Below, piece after piece: positions 22,095 through 33,864 of a stretch of 64,000 nucleotides of DNA (within the stretch, counting starts at the first letter, position 1; the number at the start of each line of letters is the position of its first letter). Below the pieces are notes generated by a model. It made no database searches, was not told where the DNA came from, and worked only from the letters and a program-made list of their open reading frames with translations. The stretch is from Epiperipatus broadwayi (taxonomy: Eukaryota; Onychophora; Udeonychophora; Euonychophora; Peripatidae). The stretch lies in the NCBI GenBank assembly GCA_028023455.1, contig JAQFVV010012416.1, positions 7,299,594 through 7,363,593 of the forward strand, given 5' to 3'. Made by a program: the position numbers and the translations under genes.

Positions 22095-23060
22095 TTAGAA
22101 ATATTATTCGTTATTGGATAATCTCTAGATAAAAACATATTTTCAGATAGTAGTATCTTATACAAATTGATAATAATATATTAAAAATATTTCAAATCAA
22201 AAATTATTACTAAATATAATACAGAATTCCAGTTACAATTCAATTATAAAAATTGTTTAAATATATATATATATATTAATATTTCTTTATTGCTGCGTTT
22301 GTATAATTAGCAACCATGAAACAAATATGCTGAGATCAATTAATTTTTTTTCTCTACGTTATATATATATATATCTGAAAATGTAGTGAGAGCAGAGATG
22401 GGGGGGGGGGGCGCTTAATTATTAAAGACTTCACCATGTATTAGAACTGCATTTAATTACAAGCAAAATCATCAATTTTATTATGAAAAAAAAAAAATCT
22501 AAAGATTATTGACAAAAAGTGATTTCCATTTTTAAAATATACAGATATGCGCGCACACGAACAGCACACACATTTATCGACATAAACAGATATTGACGTA
22601 CAAAATACGAAAAATCAATTTCTTAAATTAATTAACTACATCAATATCACACAAAACTCAAGTGCACATAAATATGTATGTACTAATTTAAAATTAATAA
22701 ATTTTCGCAATATTTCAATCATAAATAATTTATTTTAGATGGAATTATTTTTTATCAAATTATAATATTTGATTTTCCTTTGTCATCTAACGAAGATTTA
22801 ATAAATAAGTGCAGAGTTTTTTGAACGGAATTATAAGCAGACAAAATGTTTGCCAAATCGCAGTTACTCGTAAGATATCATCATCGGCAATCTATTGTGG
22901 ACACTATCCAATATTAAATCGTTTGGTATTTTCTGTAGTGCTTCCAACAGTTTAATCTCATCGTCTCAACTCATGTCAAACTTTTTATTTTTTGGTATTC
23001 AGTAAAAAATTGCCTTGATCTGTCAACTTATAATCTTTTATTATCCTGTGTTAAGCCCTA
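22095..23060. other. AT-rich stretch with a 12-G run
   Basis: A G run occupies 22400-22411. No coding content recognised. Confidence 0.4.
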
Positions 23061-23064
23061 TGTA

Positions 23065-23190
23065 GTTTAATGCAGTTGTAGAATGGTAGACCCTGGAGCT
23101 CAAAAGTCTACGAATTGCACCCCCGGCTCTGTCATTGAGTGTCAGAATCTCTTATACTCCCAAGCAATAAAGTCTCCTCTTTCTATTCTT
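23065..23190 (+). repeat. tRNA-like SINE (family 2) with shared tail
   Basis: TAGTTTAATGCAGTTGTAGA at the 5' side and CTCCCAAGCAATAAAG at the 3' side. The tail matches the minus strand at 54.02-54.04 kb (TTCCCAAGCAATAAAG), showing one family. The B-box region is weak here. Confidence 0.45.
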
Positions 23191-23899
23191 CCTCCTTATT
23201 ATCATCACTGTTAACTTGAATTTGAATTTTTATAAAATTATATTAAATCCTAAATATGAAATAAGAACTTTATTAAAATCTCATACTACATACAGATGCA
23301 TTTTTTGAAGAAACTGCCCATCTATTACCAAGCATAATTATTTCCTTCCTGAATACAATCGTAATCTCTTTTTCTCTCTCATATATAAAAATGACATCAC
23401 TACCATCAAAACAGAAATAAATAATTTACAGTTTACAAAAACAATAACATTCAATTTCTTCTAGGTTGTGTTGCAACTGCTTCTCTTTCTCTCTCTGTTA
23501 ATAAGTCAGATATCTAGAAGCTTCTGACATCTCACTTTCATTACTCCTCTGAACATCAAGCATATTTCCAAGTATGCATATTGGCCCTTCAGTCAATGAG
23601 TCTTTTTTTTTTTTCAATAATAAGTTTGAACTCTATTTGATGGCGTATAATTACCAAAATCAAAATTATGAATGTTGTAACCAAAGGCACTATTTCTATT
23701 TGTTTGGGTTTACCATTACAACTTAAAACAATATCTGAAAAAAAATAAAACATCTGCTTATTTGTTTATAAATTAACTACTCAAGATTAAATAACCTTAA
23801 ATCTGTTTGTGCACTGAAAAAAATTTCCAAGGTTAACCAATTCAGTTTTGAATCCCAGATTATGATTATGCCAAATGAATGAATTAACTACTATACATA

Positions 23900-23988
23900 C
23901 TATAAGGAGTTTCAATGAAACGATGTGTATCTGTACATACAAACATATGTTTCAAGTTAACTTTATCTTGTTCTTGAACCTTTTAAAG
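23900..23988. repeat. Left arm of an older foldback element split by the palindromic LTR
   Basis: Sequence TTATCTTGTTCTTGAACC (about 23963-23980) plus TTTTAAAG is the inverse of CTTTAAAAGGTACAAGAACA at 28463. Similarity continues outward (AACATATGTTT with AACATGTATAT; CGATGTGTATCTG with GTCTACATTATT). The LTR palindrome therefore inserted in the loop of a pre-existing short inverted-repeat element. Confidence 0.6.
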
Positions 23989-26200
23989 TGTAACGAGCAC
24001 AGACATTCGTTACATTGTTTTTTTATTTATTTATTAAACATGAAAGTAAATTAAAAAGTTCGCATTTAAAAATTTTCTTTAAGAATTAAAAATTGAAATT
24101 AAATATCATCTTAAACTCGTATATATTAAATCGCACAGATAATGAAAAATTATTAAAATAAAACTTTATTAAAGAAAAAGTATTTTAAAACTAAATTTTA
24201 AAAAGATTTGGAGATAAAATTATATCTTTAAATTTATCTTTAAATATATCTTTGATTTGGAAAACAGGTTAATTAATCAGAAATGGAAATGATTGTTAAT
24301 TAGTTAAATGTAAACCAGCCTTGGGCATTTAAATGTAAAAACATCGGTCAGATAGGAAAACAATAGAAACAAATAGCCAATGAAAGAAATCCATCGGGAA
24401 ATCGGACCTCAGCGAAAGGATCATCACATCGATGACATAATGCCAAGTCAATCCTTCGAATACGTATAAAAGGAAAATTTGGAAATTATTAATTAGTGAG
24501 TTGTTATGATTATTACGATGTGACAGATAGATGTTAGTGCGGAGGTGCGGGAGAAGAGATTGAAGGACGCACGTTCAATCCCTTCAGTTGTTATAAAATG
24601 GAAAAATGAAACATCGCTTTTCTTATATTCAGAGGACCACAGGATCATCGGGAAATTTAACGCTGGATTTCAAACGGCAAGCAATTGTAAAAGATGAACA
24701 TTTCTAAAACCGTAAGAACTTTCTAAGATAGATATAACGAACAATATTAATTTGAAAACACTAAGAACTTTAAATTTTAAACTTTCCTAGTATTTAATTG
24801 TTACAAATAGAATCCTATCTGACCAAACTAAATTCTTTATTAATAGTGTTATTTGATGTATTTTTTTTCCTTATTTATGTAAAATCATTTCCATTTATTT
24901 ATTTTTTATTCTTTAAGTTTTTATCATGATTTTTTTTTGTTTTTCGTTAAATTAATTATATAAATGTTAAACTTAAGTCGGGCGTGAATGGCTGTATAGA
25001 TTTGTAAAGTTATATTAGGGGAGGGTAATCTTAGGTTATTTGTTTCGTGGTTAAATTGGGTCAATGGATTGGATATATTGGTGTGATTAGTAGATGTAAT
25101 ATTGATTCGCTACGGGCAGAATCGCTTCATACGCCGCACACTTCCGTTTGCCTATGGAAGGAATTATAAGTCGGATACCGCAGTTCCTTTCTATGGAGTT
25201 TTTTGTTTTATTGCTCTTCTTTGCAGATAGATGTAATATTCCTATCTCATAAGAGGCAATTTCTTCTCTTAACCTTTTGTGCTGCCGTATTTTATTACAT
25301 TGAATACATCGATATATCAGATGAATTGATGCCAGTTTGACTACGAATTTTAGCCTAAGGTTAAATAGGGATAGAATGTTTATTTTCAAAAGCAAATTTA
25401 TGTGGTCTATTCATACTCGACCCTAAATAAAAATGCAGTAAATTTAAGTTGTTTATAGACGCTTGCATGGATTGGTTATCGGTTAAGTATGTTTTGGGTT
25501 TTCATATTTGATCAAAATATATAGACATTCGATAAATAATGATACCTTACGGTGAGTATCTAAAATGTATTTATTCGGATGTCTTTTAAGTTATTGGTGA
25601 CAATGCAAGTATCTTATGGTGAATACTATTGGGTTACGTATAAATTTCCCTCCGCAATTGTCAGTAATCAATAATTTTGTATTTTGATCGTTTATGTTTA
25701 CTTTGAAATGTTTTTGACCGTGAAATCTATGTAACCGATCTATATTCAACATTATAAACAAGCTTTCATAAATTTATCTGTGCGAACTTAATTAAAATGT
25801 AAAATTAGAATATAATAGTAATTAAATGTAAATTAAAATCTAAGGTAAAGTTAAAAATAATGTTAAATGTTAAAATGTAAACTAATACTAAAATAATTTT
25901 AAATCTTATATATATATGTGCATAAATAAATGTTTGTATGTTAATTACTGGCAGTGGCTTATTTTATTTATTTTTTTAATGTTGAAATCTAATTAGATAA
26001 GATATTATATTATTTAATCTCTGCTATTCCACTGAGCTAGTGACATGGGCTAACGACCGGAATCAAAATTTAAAAAAAAAAAAAATTTTTTTTTTTTTGA
26101 CTGACGTATCTGCCTACTTTATAAATTTTTCTAGGTTCAAATGCCTAGATGGCGCCCTGTAGTGCAGTTTACGTTAAGTGCTATTCTCCAGATCGTTACA
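23989..26200 (+). repeat. LTR, left arm of palindrome
   Basis: About 2212 bp, TG...CA. A TATA-like TATAAAAG lies at 24465-24472, a plausible U3 promoter about 475 bp in. An open frame on the complementary strand (25087-25395) has no recognisable family and lies antisense to the LTR. A poly-A/poly-T tract (about 26070-26098) lies near the 3' end. Confidence 0.8.
24465..24472 (+). promoter_or_regulatory. TATA-like box of the LTR
   Basis: CGTATAAAAGG within a conserved part of both arms; the mirror copy is at about 27955-27963 on the minus strand. Confidence 0.4.
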
Positions 26201-26204
26201 ACTG

Positions 26205-26222
26205 GCCCCATGTTGGGCACCA
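26205..26222 (-). other. Primer binding site, tRNA-Lys(CUU) type
   Basis: On the minus strand TGGTGCCCAACATGGGGC starts 2 nt after the LTR end CGTTACA. From memory the metazoan tRNA-Lys(CUU) site is TGGCGCCCAACGTGGGGC; the two differences are C-to-T and G-to-A changes at CpG. The palindrome turns around exactly after the 18th nucleotide of this site. Confidence 0.7.
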
Positions 26223-26224
26223 GT

Positions 26225-28439
26225 TGTAACGATCCGGAGAATAGCACTTAACGTAAACTGCACTACAGGGCGCCATCTAGGCATTTGAACCTAGAAAAAT
26301 TTATAAAGTAGGCAGATACGTAAGTCAAAAAAAAAATTTTTTTTTTTTTTTTTTTAAATTTTGATTCCGGTCGTTAGCCCATGTCACTAGCTCAGTGGAA
26401 TAGCAGAGATTAAATAATATAATATCTTATCTAATTAGATTTCAATATTAAAAAAATAAATAAAATAAGCCACTGCCAGTAATTAACATACAAACATTTA
26501 TTTATGCACATATATATATAAGATTTAAAATTATTTTAGTATTAGTTGTACATTTTAACATTTAACATTATTTTTAACTTTACCTTAGATTTTAATTTAC
26601 ATTTTATTACTATTATATTCTAATTTTACATTTTAATTAAGTTCGCACAGATAAATTTATGAAAGCTTGTTTATAATGTTGAATATAGATCGGTTACATA
26701 GATTTCACGGTCAAAAACATTTCAAAGTAAACATAAACGATCAAAATACAAAATTATTGATTACTGACAATTGCGGAGGGAAATTTATACGTAACCCAAT
26801 AGTATTCACCATAAGATACTTGCATTGTCACCAATAACTTAAAAGACATCCGAATAAATACATTTTAGATACTCACCGTAAGGTATCATTATTTATCGAA
26901 TGTCTATATATTTTGATCAAATATGAAAACCCAAAACATACTTAACCGATAACCAATCCATGCAAGCGTCTATAAACAACTTAAATTTACTGCATTTTTA
27001 TTTAGGGTCGAGTATGAATAGACCACATAAATTTGCTTTTGAAAATAAACATTCTATCCCTATTTAACCTTAGGCTAAAATTCGTAGTCAAACTGGCATC
27101 AATTCATCTGATATATCGATGTATTCAATGTAATAAAATACGGCAGCACAAAAGGTTAAGAGAAGAAATTGCCTCTTATGAGATAGGAATATTACATCTA
27201 TCTGCAAAGAAGAGCAATAAAACAAAAAAACTCCATAGAAAGGAACTGCGGTATCCGACTTATAATTCCTTCCATAGGCAAACGGAAGTGTGCGGCGTAT
27301 GAAGCGATTCTGCCCGTAGCGAATCAATATTACATCTACTAATCACACCAATATATCCAATCCATTGACCCAATTTAACCATGAAACAAATAACCTAAGA
27401 TTACCCTCCCTAATATAACTTTACAAATCTATACAGCCATTCACGCCCGACTTAAGTTTAACATTTATATAATTAATTTAACGAAAAACAAAAAAAAAAT
27501 CATGATAAAAACTTAAAGAATAAAAAATAAATAAATGGAAATGATTTTACATAAATAGGGAAAAAATACATCAAATAACACTATTAATAAAGAATTTAGT
27601 TTGGTCAGATAGGATTCTATTTGTAACAATTAAATACTAGGAAAGTTTAAAATTTAAAGTTCTTAGTGTTTTCAAATTAATATTGTTCGTTATATCTATC
27701 TTAGAAAGTTCTTACGGTTTTAGAAATGTTCATCTTTTACAATTGCTTGCCGTTTGAAATCCAGCGTTAAATTTCCCGATGATCCTGTGGTCCTCTGAAT
27801 ATAAGAAAAGCGATGTTTCATTTTTCCATTTTATAACAACTGAAGGGATTGAACGTGCGTCCTTCAATCTCTTCTCCCGCACCTCCGCACTAACATCTAT
27901 CTGTCACATCGTAATAATCATAACAACTCACTAATTAATAATTTCCAAATTTTCCTTTTATACGTATTCGAAGGATTGACTTGGCATTATGTCATCGATG
28001 TGATGATCCTTTCGCTGAGGTCCGATTTCCCGATGGATTTCTTTCATTGGCTATTTGTTTCTATTGTTTTCCTATCTGACCGCTGTTTTTACATTTAAAT
28101 GCCCAAGGCTGGTTTACATTTAACTAATTAACAATCATTTCCATTTCTGATTAATTAACCTGTTTTCCAAATCAAAGATATATTTAAAGATAAATTTAAA
28201 GATATAATTTTATCTCCAAATCTTTTTTAAAATTTAGTTTTAAAATACTTTTTCTTTAATAAAGTTTTATTTTAATAATTTTTCATTATCTGTGCGATTT
28301 AATATATAAGAGTTTAAGATGATATTTAATTTAAATTTTTAATTCTTAACGAAAATTTTTAAATGCGAACTTTTTAATTTACTTTCATGTTTAATAAATA
28401 AATAAAAAAACAATGTAACAAACGTCTGTGCTCGTTACA
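26225..28439 (-). repeat. LTR, right arm of palindrome
   Basis: About 2215 bp, the inverse of the left arm and correctly ordered with the primer binding site when read on the minus strand, so this arm is the parental 5' LTR. The frame equivalent to that in the left arm (27033-27302) is shortened by a frameshift, one of several small differences. Confidence 0.8.
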
Positions 28440-28443
28440 AAAG

Positions 28444-28545
28444 ACTATCCAAAATGCTATTCTTTAAAAGGTACAAGAACAAAGTAAAGTGGCTATAAAA
28501 CATGTATATATGTCTACATTATTTCACAGTCTCTCCATTTAATTA
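28444..28545. repeat. Right arm of the split foldback element
   Basis: CTTTAAAAGGTACAAGAACA (28463 onward) through CATTATTTCACAGTCTCTCC mirrors 23905-23988. Confidence 0.55.
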
Positions 28546-28549
28546 CCTT

Positions 28550-30720
28550 CTTTCACCATAACATTTTTTCTATTTTATTTTTTTATTTATTTATCCATCT
28601 ACTTTTTCCACTAATTCACAGTTGCTAATATTTTCAATTCATCTTTCTTGTTCTATTTTCATTTATAGGAATATTTTTAAAATCCTCTTTCTCTCTCTCG
28701 CTTTGTTGACTATCATTGTTATATATATATTGTGTGATTAATATAATAATTTGTAAAACAATAAATGTGATCCTTAATTATAAACACAGCTGGATTTCAA
28801 AGGAAATATTAAAGATCAGTTTATCATTAAAATATATTATTATAAACAATAATATTTGAGGAAAATTAAGTTCTTTTAAAGTGTGAATATACACCGCGAA
28901 TTGATTTCAATATCATGATTCCTTCAATATGCTTTAAAAAGTATTATATTCTAAACAATAGGTGCAGTCAGGGTAGTAAACCAAAATGAATCCGTTCAAT
29001 AAATAATAATTATAGTTAGACTATTTTCAGAATAGATGCTCAGGGAGATGGCATTCTTAGATAATTGCATATAAAACAAATTAATGATATTCAATTAAAT
29101 ATAGAAATAATTTTTGCAGGTAAAACTATGTGATATATGCATGGATGAATTTATATTATGATATATATATAACAGACCAATCATACAAATATATACATAT
29201 ATCAATCATTGACTATAAGGGATTCGAATATACATGAATTAAAATAATATAAAACTTTTGAACTTAACAGTTAAAGAATTCTTTCTTCCGGTATTTTCTA
29301 AGCTAATATTTAATCTGAAATAAATTATAAGGCCAGATTATACAGAAAGGGTATTCTATAAGAGATTATACAACTCAACAATATGGGGAGAGGGGGCAGA
29401 ATACATTGAAGATACTTATTACTTTAGAAAATGATAAATAAGCATTCCTTTTAAATTAAGAGTTATTGATTCTAGAGGAAAATAACAATTCTAATATTTA
29501 TTTATTTTTCATAAAATATGGAATAAAAAAGCTTAAATTCTTGCTTTCCCCAAACAGAAATGGATGTCACTGAAGCATTTATCATATAGAAATGTTCGTG
29601 CAAAGTCACACCCAGAAATGATCTAATATATTAATAAGGATAACCGTCCATATACCAAAAGAGACAGAATTAAGTAAATATATAATACACATTCAGATTC
29701 AGCTAAGAGAGATAGTGCAATAAATTAACAATGATAATCAACCAAAAATAAACAGAGAGTCATCCATCCAGGACAATACCCTGCAAGCATATGATGAACC
29801 ATCAATCAGCAATGTAAACTAACTAATGATTTAACATCACGTGACATTTAACAAATGGAACACTAGTTTAAGAAAGAAATCTTTGAATAAATAATGGCAT
29901 TCAATTTAATAAGACCTCACATTATGAGGAAACAAACACACACACTGATTAATAGTATACGTTGCAAAGTTTAGCTTGTTATTTAATGTTCATTAGTTTA
30001 TATGTATATACATATGTCTGTAATCAAACAAAACATCCATGTCATTAATTAATTGTTAATCTTAAAATATTTATAAAGTTAGTAAAATAAAACGTATAAA
30101 GGAGTAAAGATTATTTTAATATAATTTAAAGTTTACCATAACTTAATTTAATAAGGAACATATCAATATACCATTTTATTTTAATTTAATACAGTTCATT
30201 TGTTATATAAAAAATGAACCGGTCTCTTTCACACACACAATTTAACAGATGTACCTGTCAAATAAATATTAGTGCATAAAATTTAAACGCAATCCGGTTC
30301 ATGACAAGTATGCAATAAATACATTTAAATATTACTCATCTACATTCTTTTAAAATAAAATCTCTTGATTATAATATAGTCTATACTCTATACTATATGA
30401 AAAATGAAACATTTCAGAAATGTATGCATTTTATAGATGCTGGAAATTATTATATATCGTTAAATTAATGAATATCATTCTTGTATGTTCAGATTTCATG
30501 GAATAGAGTATTACAAAGAAAATTTTATCTATATTTCAATGCCATTATTCATCATTGATATTGAATAAGGATTATAAAATCTATCCACAGTATTAATGAT
30601 TATATATATATAGTTATGAAGTGTATGACTGTTTGCTAAAATGGCTTGTCCCACAGAATGGAAAAAGTAAATCCACAGATACATGACATTAGAATATGCA
30701 TAAAGCTATACTTAATATAT
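28550..30720. other. AT-rich stretch, no gene seen
   Basis: No coding frame with a recognisable family and no clear terminal repeats. Confidence 0.4.
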
Positions 30721-30724
30721 ATAT

Positions 30725-30970
30725 ATATGTGTGTGTATCTAATAATGCTCAAGGTTAACTGGGTTTTTAAGTAATCATTAAAAACCAGCCAATTCTTAGA
30801 CAATCCCAATATCAATAACAATCAACAATTTCAAACTGTTGTCAAGGCTACCTTCTTTTAACAATAAAGAGATAAATGGAGATTGCCTTGACAACAGTTT
30901 GAAATTGTTGAAAGTTATTGATATTGGGATTATTTAAGTGTTGACTTGTCTCTAATGATTATATATAGAT
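30725..30970. mobile_element. Family T foldback (two inverted copies)
   Basis: Left arm CCCAATATCAATAACAATCA (near 30805) with ACAATTTCAAACTGTTGTCA is the inverse of the right arm TTGCCTTGACAACAGTTTGA (near 30886) with ATTGTTGAAAGTTATTGATA. Arms are about 75 bp and the loop about 40 bp. Single copies of the same block occur at 2.97, 36.94, 37.28 and 41.22 kb. Probably a MITE or snap-back product. Confidence 0.7.
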
Positions 30971-30974
30971 AACA

Positions 30975-33170
30975 GAGGCAAACAGCATATAATAGAAAAC
31001 AAATGAAAATAATACATATCAACTTAATTATATTTGATTTACTTTAGTGGGATTATATTTATAGATTATTCCTCAATGAAGAGATCTAATTTGTGCATCT
31101 TTACGTTCATTTAATATATATTTTTTATTTGCATTTTGATGGTATACTGAAAAGCCATATGTTTGCATTGCTAAATTTACTAAATATCAAATTAAATTAT
31201 ATTTAATTATAAATATATCAATTTATTAAATAATTTTTAAGTATGCTATATTAAAGCATTTATATCATACAAGCATTTTGATTGATACCATCTTTATATA
31301 TATTGAATTAAATATTTTCCATGGATTGTTATTCTAATAAAGAACAAAAATAAGAAGATTTTACCCATGTAAATAGAGATAACCTTTGCCTTCAAGGTTG
31401 CCAGGAAACTATCCATTACTACTAATTGGCAATCTCCCTTAGGCTAAATAAGTTATCTCCTATTACCTATAATAGCTCTTTTATATGTATTAGTTAAATG
31501 AAATCACATAAGTTCAAATTTTTATGATTTATAAAAATAAGAATGAATGAAAAATATTTATATTATATGAAAGGATGTATCCTATAACATAATGCTCTCA
31601 TGAGATACCTACACTATCTAATTTCAATTACTATAGTATCAGCAAGAATACTTAAATGACCTTAATGATAATAATAAATTGATATTTCTTTTGAAGTAGA
31701 GCTATCCAATGTATGAAATATAAAGAAAGGCAAATCTAGTATTAATTGCAATGTGACTAAATTAACAAGTAAATAACTATATTTTAATTCATATAGTAAC
31801 AGTGATTATAATATTTTTGTGAGTAAAATTTATTGCATGATGTGTATATATTAAGCTTTTACCCACTATAACGAGGCTGATACGATAGAACGACCATATG
31901 TCAAAATCATTAGTAGTAATATGCCAATGCTTGCCAGCCTGTTAACATAATTTAATTTAGCATTTCGCTATCAGATTAACGTAATTTTTAATGAACTCTT
32001 TATGCACTGAGAAGAATTAGATAGCAGAATGCTAACAATTTTATTAAAGAATTTTTCCCTCAGTTGCTACTACAGTTTCATTCTTAAACTTCACAAGTCA
32101 TGATATTGTCACTAGTATTTTGAAACCACTTCATAAAGTGCAAGCTGGTGATTATGAAATATTTTCTTATTTTAATTATGCTCCTTTCTAATTAATCACT
32201 ATTATTTAATTAAAAATGTAAAAGCTACTAGTGGTAAAAGTCTGTGGTTTATGATTTCAGCTCTATTGCCTCTTGTACTTTAATTTTTTATGAACTCCTG
32301 AACAATAAATTATTTCATTTTATTATTTTTATAAATGTTTCTATGTAGTCATATGTGACACTTTGGCCAATCCAGACTACTTAGATTACAAACTTTCTAT
32401 AAGTTTTAAGTGCAATACATTTTAAATGAATTACTGTAATTACATTTTTCTTATTTAATATTATTTTTCCATAAGACCTTATTGGAAATCAACATCATTC
32501 ACATTCTAGCATTTTAAAATGAGTCAATAATATCAATGATGTTTTATTCTTTTCTACTGCAATAAATTAGTCAAAATTTAGTTGGACTATCTAAAGAATA
32601 ATAAGACTAATGTTAGACTTTTATTCATTAATTAAAAACCACTAGATGCCCATTTACTGACCATCATTGAATGTAGCTAGATTGATAATGAGCAATCTAA
32701 ATGTTACAACCACAAAAAAAATTTCATGTCTGTTTGGTGACCTAAATTTCAAGATTTACCTAAGTGACTTGAACCCTGAAATCATGGATGTGGCAAAAAA
32801 GATGTTCTCACCATTTCAGATAATTTAAGAATTTAAACAATATTATGCCATTTATCACCTCCTTCAATATATAGACTTTCGCAAATAATTTGATTTTGGA
32901 TCAAATTAATGAATAAGCTTTAAATTAAAGCCATTTTATATTCTCATAAAGAATTTCATTCTGCTAAATTTTTCTATTCCTGTAAATTATCTGATCTATT
33001 ACTTGGAGTTATTCAATAACTTTCATTGAATTTATATTCTATTGGAGACTTGGTTGTGTGATGATTCTTCCAAATTTTTCAAGTGTAAGGCATTTATTTA
33101 ATTCTAAATTGATTTGGATTACCTCAAGAACAGTTTTTGATTATAATTTATATAATTCTATGAGTATTTT
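30975..33170. other. AT-rich stretch, no gene seen
   Basis: No recognisable coding content or named repeat. Confidence 0.4.
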
Positions 33171-33178
33171 GAACTACT

Positions 33179-33671
33179 TTGAGAAAACCTTATGCTTTGA
33201 ATCATAGAGCATATTTTAGACCCACACAGGCATCTTTCAGAATAGCAAAAATAGATATATTTGTACAAAACTGCAGAAACTTACTGGACAAATTTTATGG
33301 AAAAAAAAAACTCTTTGATACAAAACACTTTGTATTAAAACCTAAAAAAAAAAAAAGACCTACTGAAAAAAATTCACTCCTAATATTGTAATGTTAGTGA
33401 TTCCGTAAAAAAGTCTTCTGTTCATACGAGGTTGCTGCAGCATAAATATGCATACAATAAGGCACTAACGGATCCTTTCCACTTTTCCATTTTTGCGCAG
33501 CATGAAGTCACTACAGGTCACTCATGTATGCCAGATAATCTGCAACTGATGTGCGGTGAGCGACATGAGATAAGAAGAAAAATCAGGGAGGCCTATTTCA
33601 TTAACTTAGATGAACACTTGTTAAATAAAAAAGACACGTTTTACGCAATCTCAAAAAAATGGCAGACCTAA
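33179..33671 (+). pseudogene. Penelope-like element C-terminal scrap (GIY-YIG nuclease domain)
   Basis: From about 33384 the frame reads YCNVSDSVKK, TRLLQHKYAYNKALTD, FAQHEVTTGHSCMPDN and ERHEIRRKIREAYFINL, then LNKKD. This pattern ('R..QH', 'H...TGH', 'ER...RKI.EA..I', 'LN...') is the C-terminal half of PLE GIY-YIG endonucleases; the GIY-YIG start itself is missing or decayed. An upstream frame (33179-33391), YFRPTQASFRIAKIDIFVQN, may be the connector but carries no diagnostic motif. Different lineage from the 15-17.7 kb copies. Confidence 0.6.
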
Positions 33672-33864
33672 TTTGAATAATTTGTATCTGTTGGTTTAAA
33701 TAAATAAATTGAACATCGCTTTGTATCTATAGCTTTGAAAATGAAGGCATAGCTCCTTCGAAAAGCGCTTTAGAAATAAATAGAATAATAATATATATTT
33801 GAGTTTGTATGGGAATATTACCGTGGAATATCTAATTTTATTACATATATAAAGCACACACTTC

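Larger units (their letters stand above)
23989..28439. mobile_element. Palindromic LTR: two inverted 2.2-kb LTRs around one primer binding site
   Basis: The 4451-bp unit begins TGTAACGAGCACAGAC and ends with its complement; AAAG is duplicated on both sides (23985-23988 and 28440-28443). The left arm (23989-26200) ends CGTTACA, then ACTGG, a 14-nt loop, CCAGT, and the right arm (26225-28439), its near-exact inverse. TG...CA ends with a short terminal inversion (TGTAACG/CGTTACA) are typical of LTRs. On the minus strand the right-arm LTR is followed after 2 nt by a tRNA-Lys-type primer binding site. The arms differ by scattered substitutions and small indels, so the structure has aged. No gag or pol sequence is present. 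Confidence 0.85.

Noticed and set aside
25087-25395. 102-codon frame in the left LTR arm with an 89-codon partner in the right arm (27033-27302)
   Set aside because: Both lie antisense within the LTR, the mirror copies differ by a frameshift, and no family motif is visible.
26203-26221. Primer binding site read on the plus strand (TGGCCCCATGTTGGGCAC)
   Set aside because: It matches no tRNA 3' end I recognise, whereas the minus-strand reading matches tRNA-Lys and sits 2 nt from the LTR.
23989-28439. Palindrome as an assembly or read-chimera artefact
   Set aside because: The arms differ by many small changes, the centre has a specific primer-site loop, and a 4-bp duplication flanks the unit; a read artefact would give identical arms and no duplication. 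Long-read confirmation would still be decisive.
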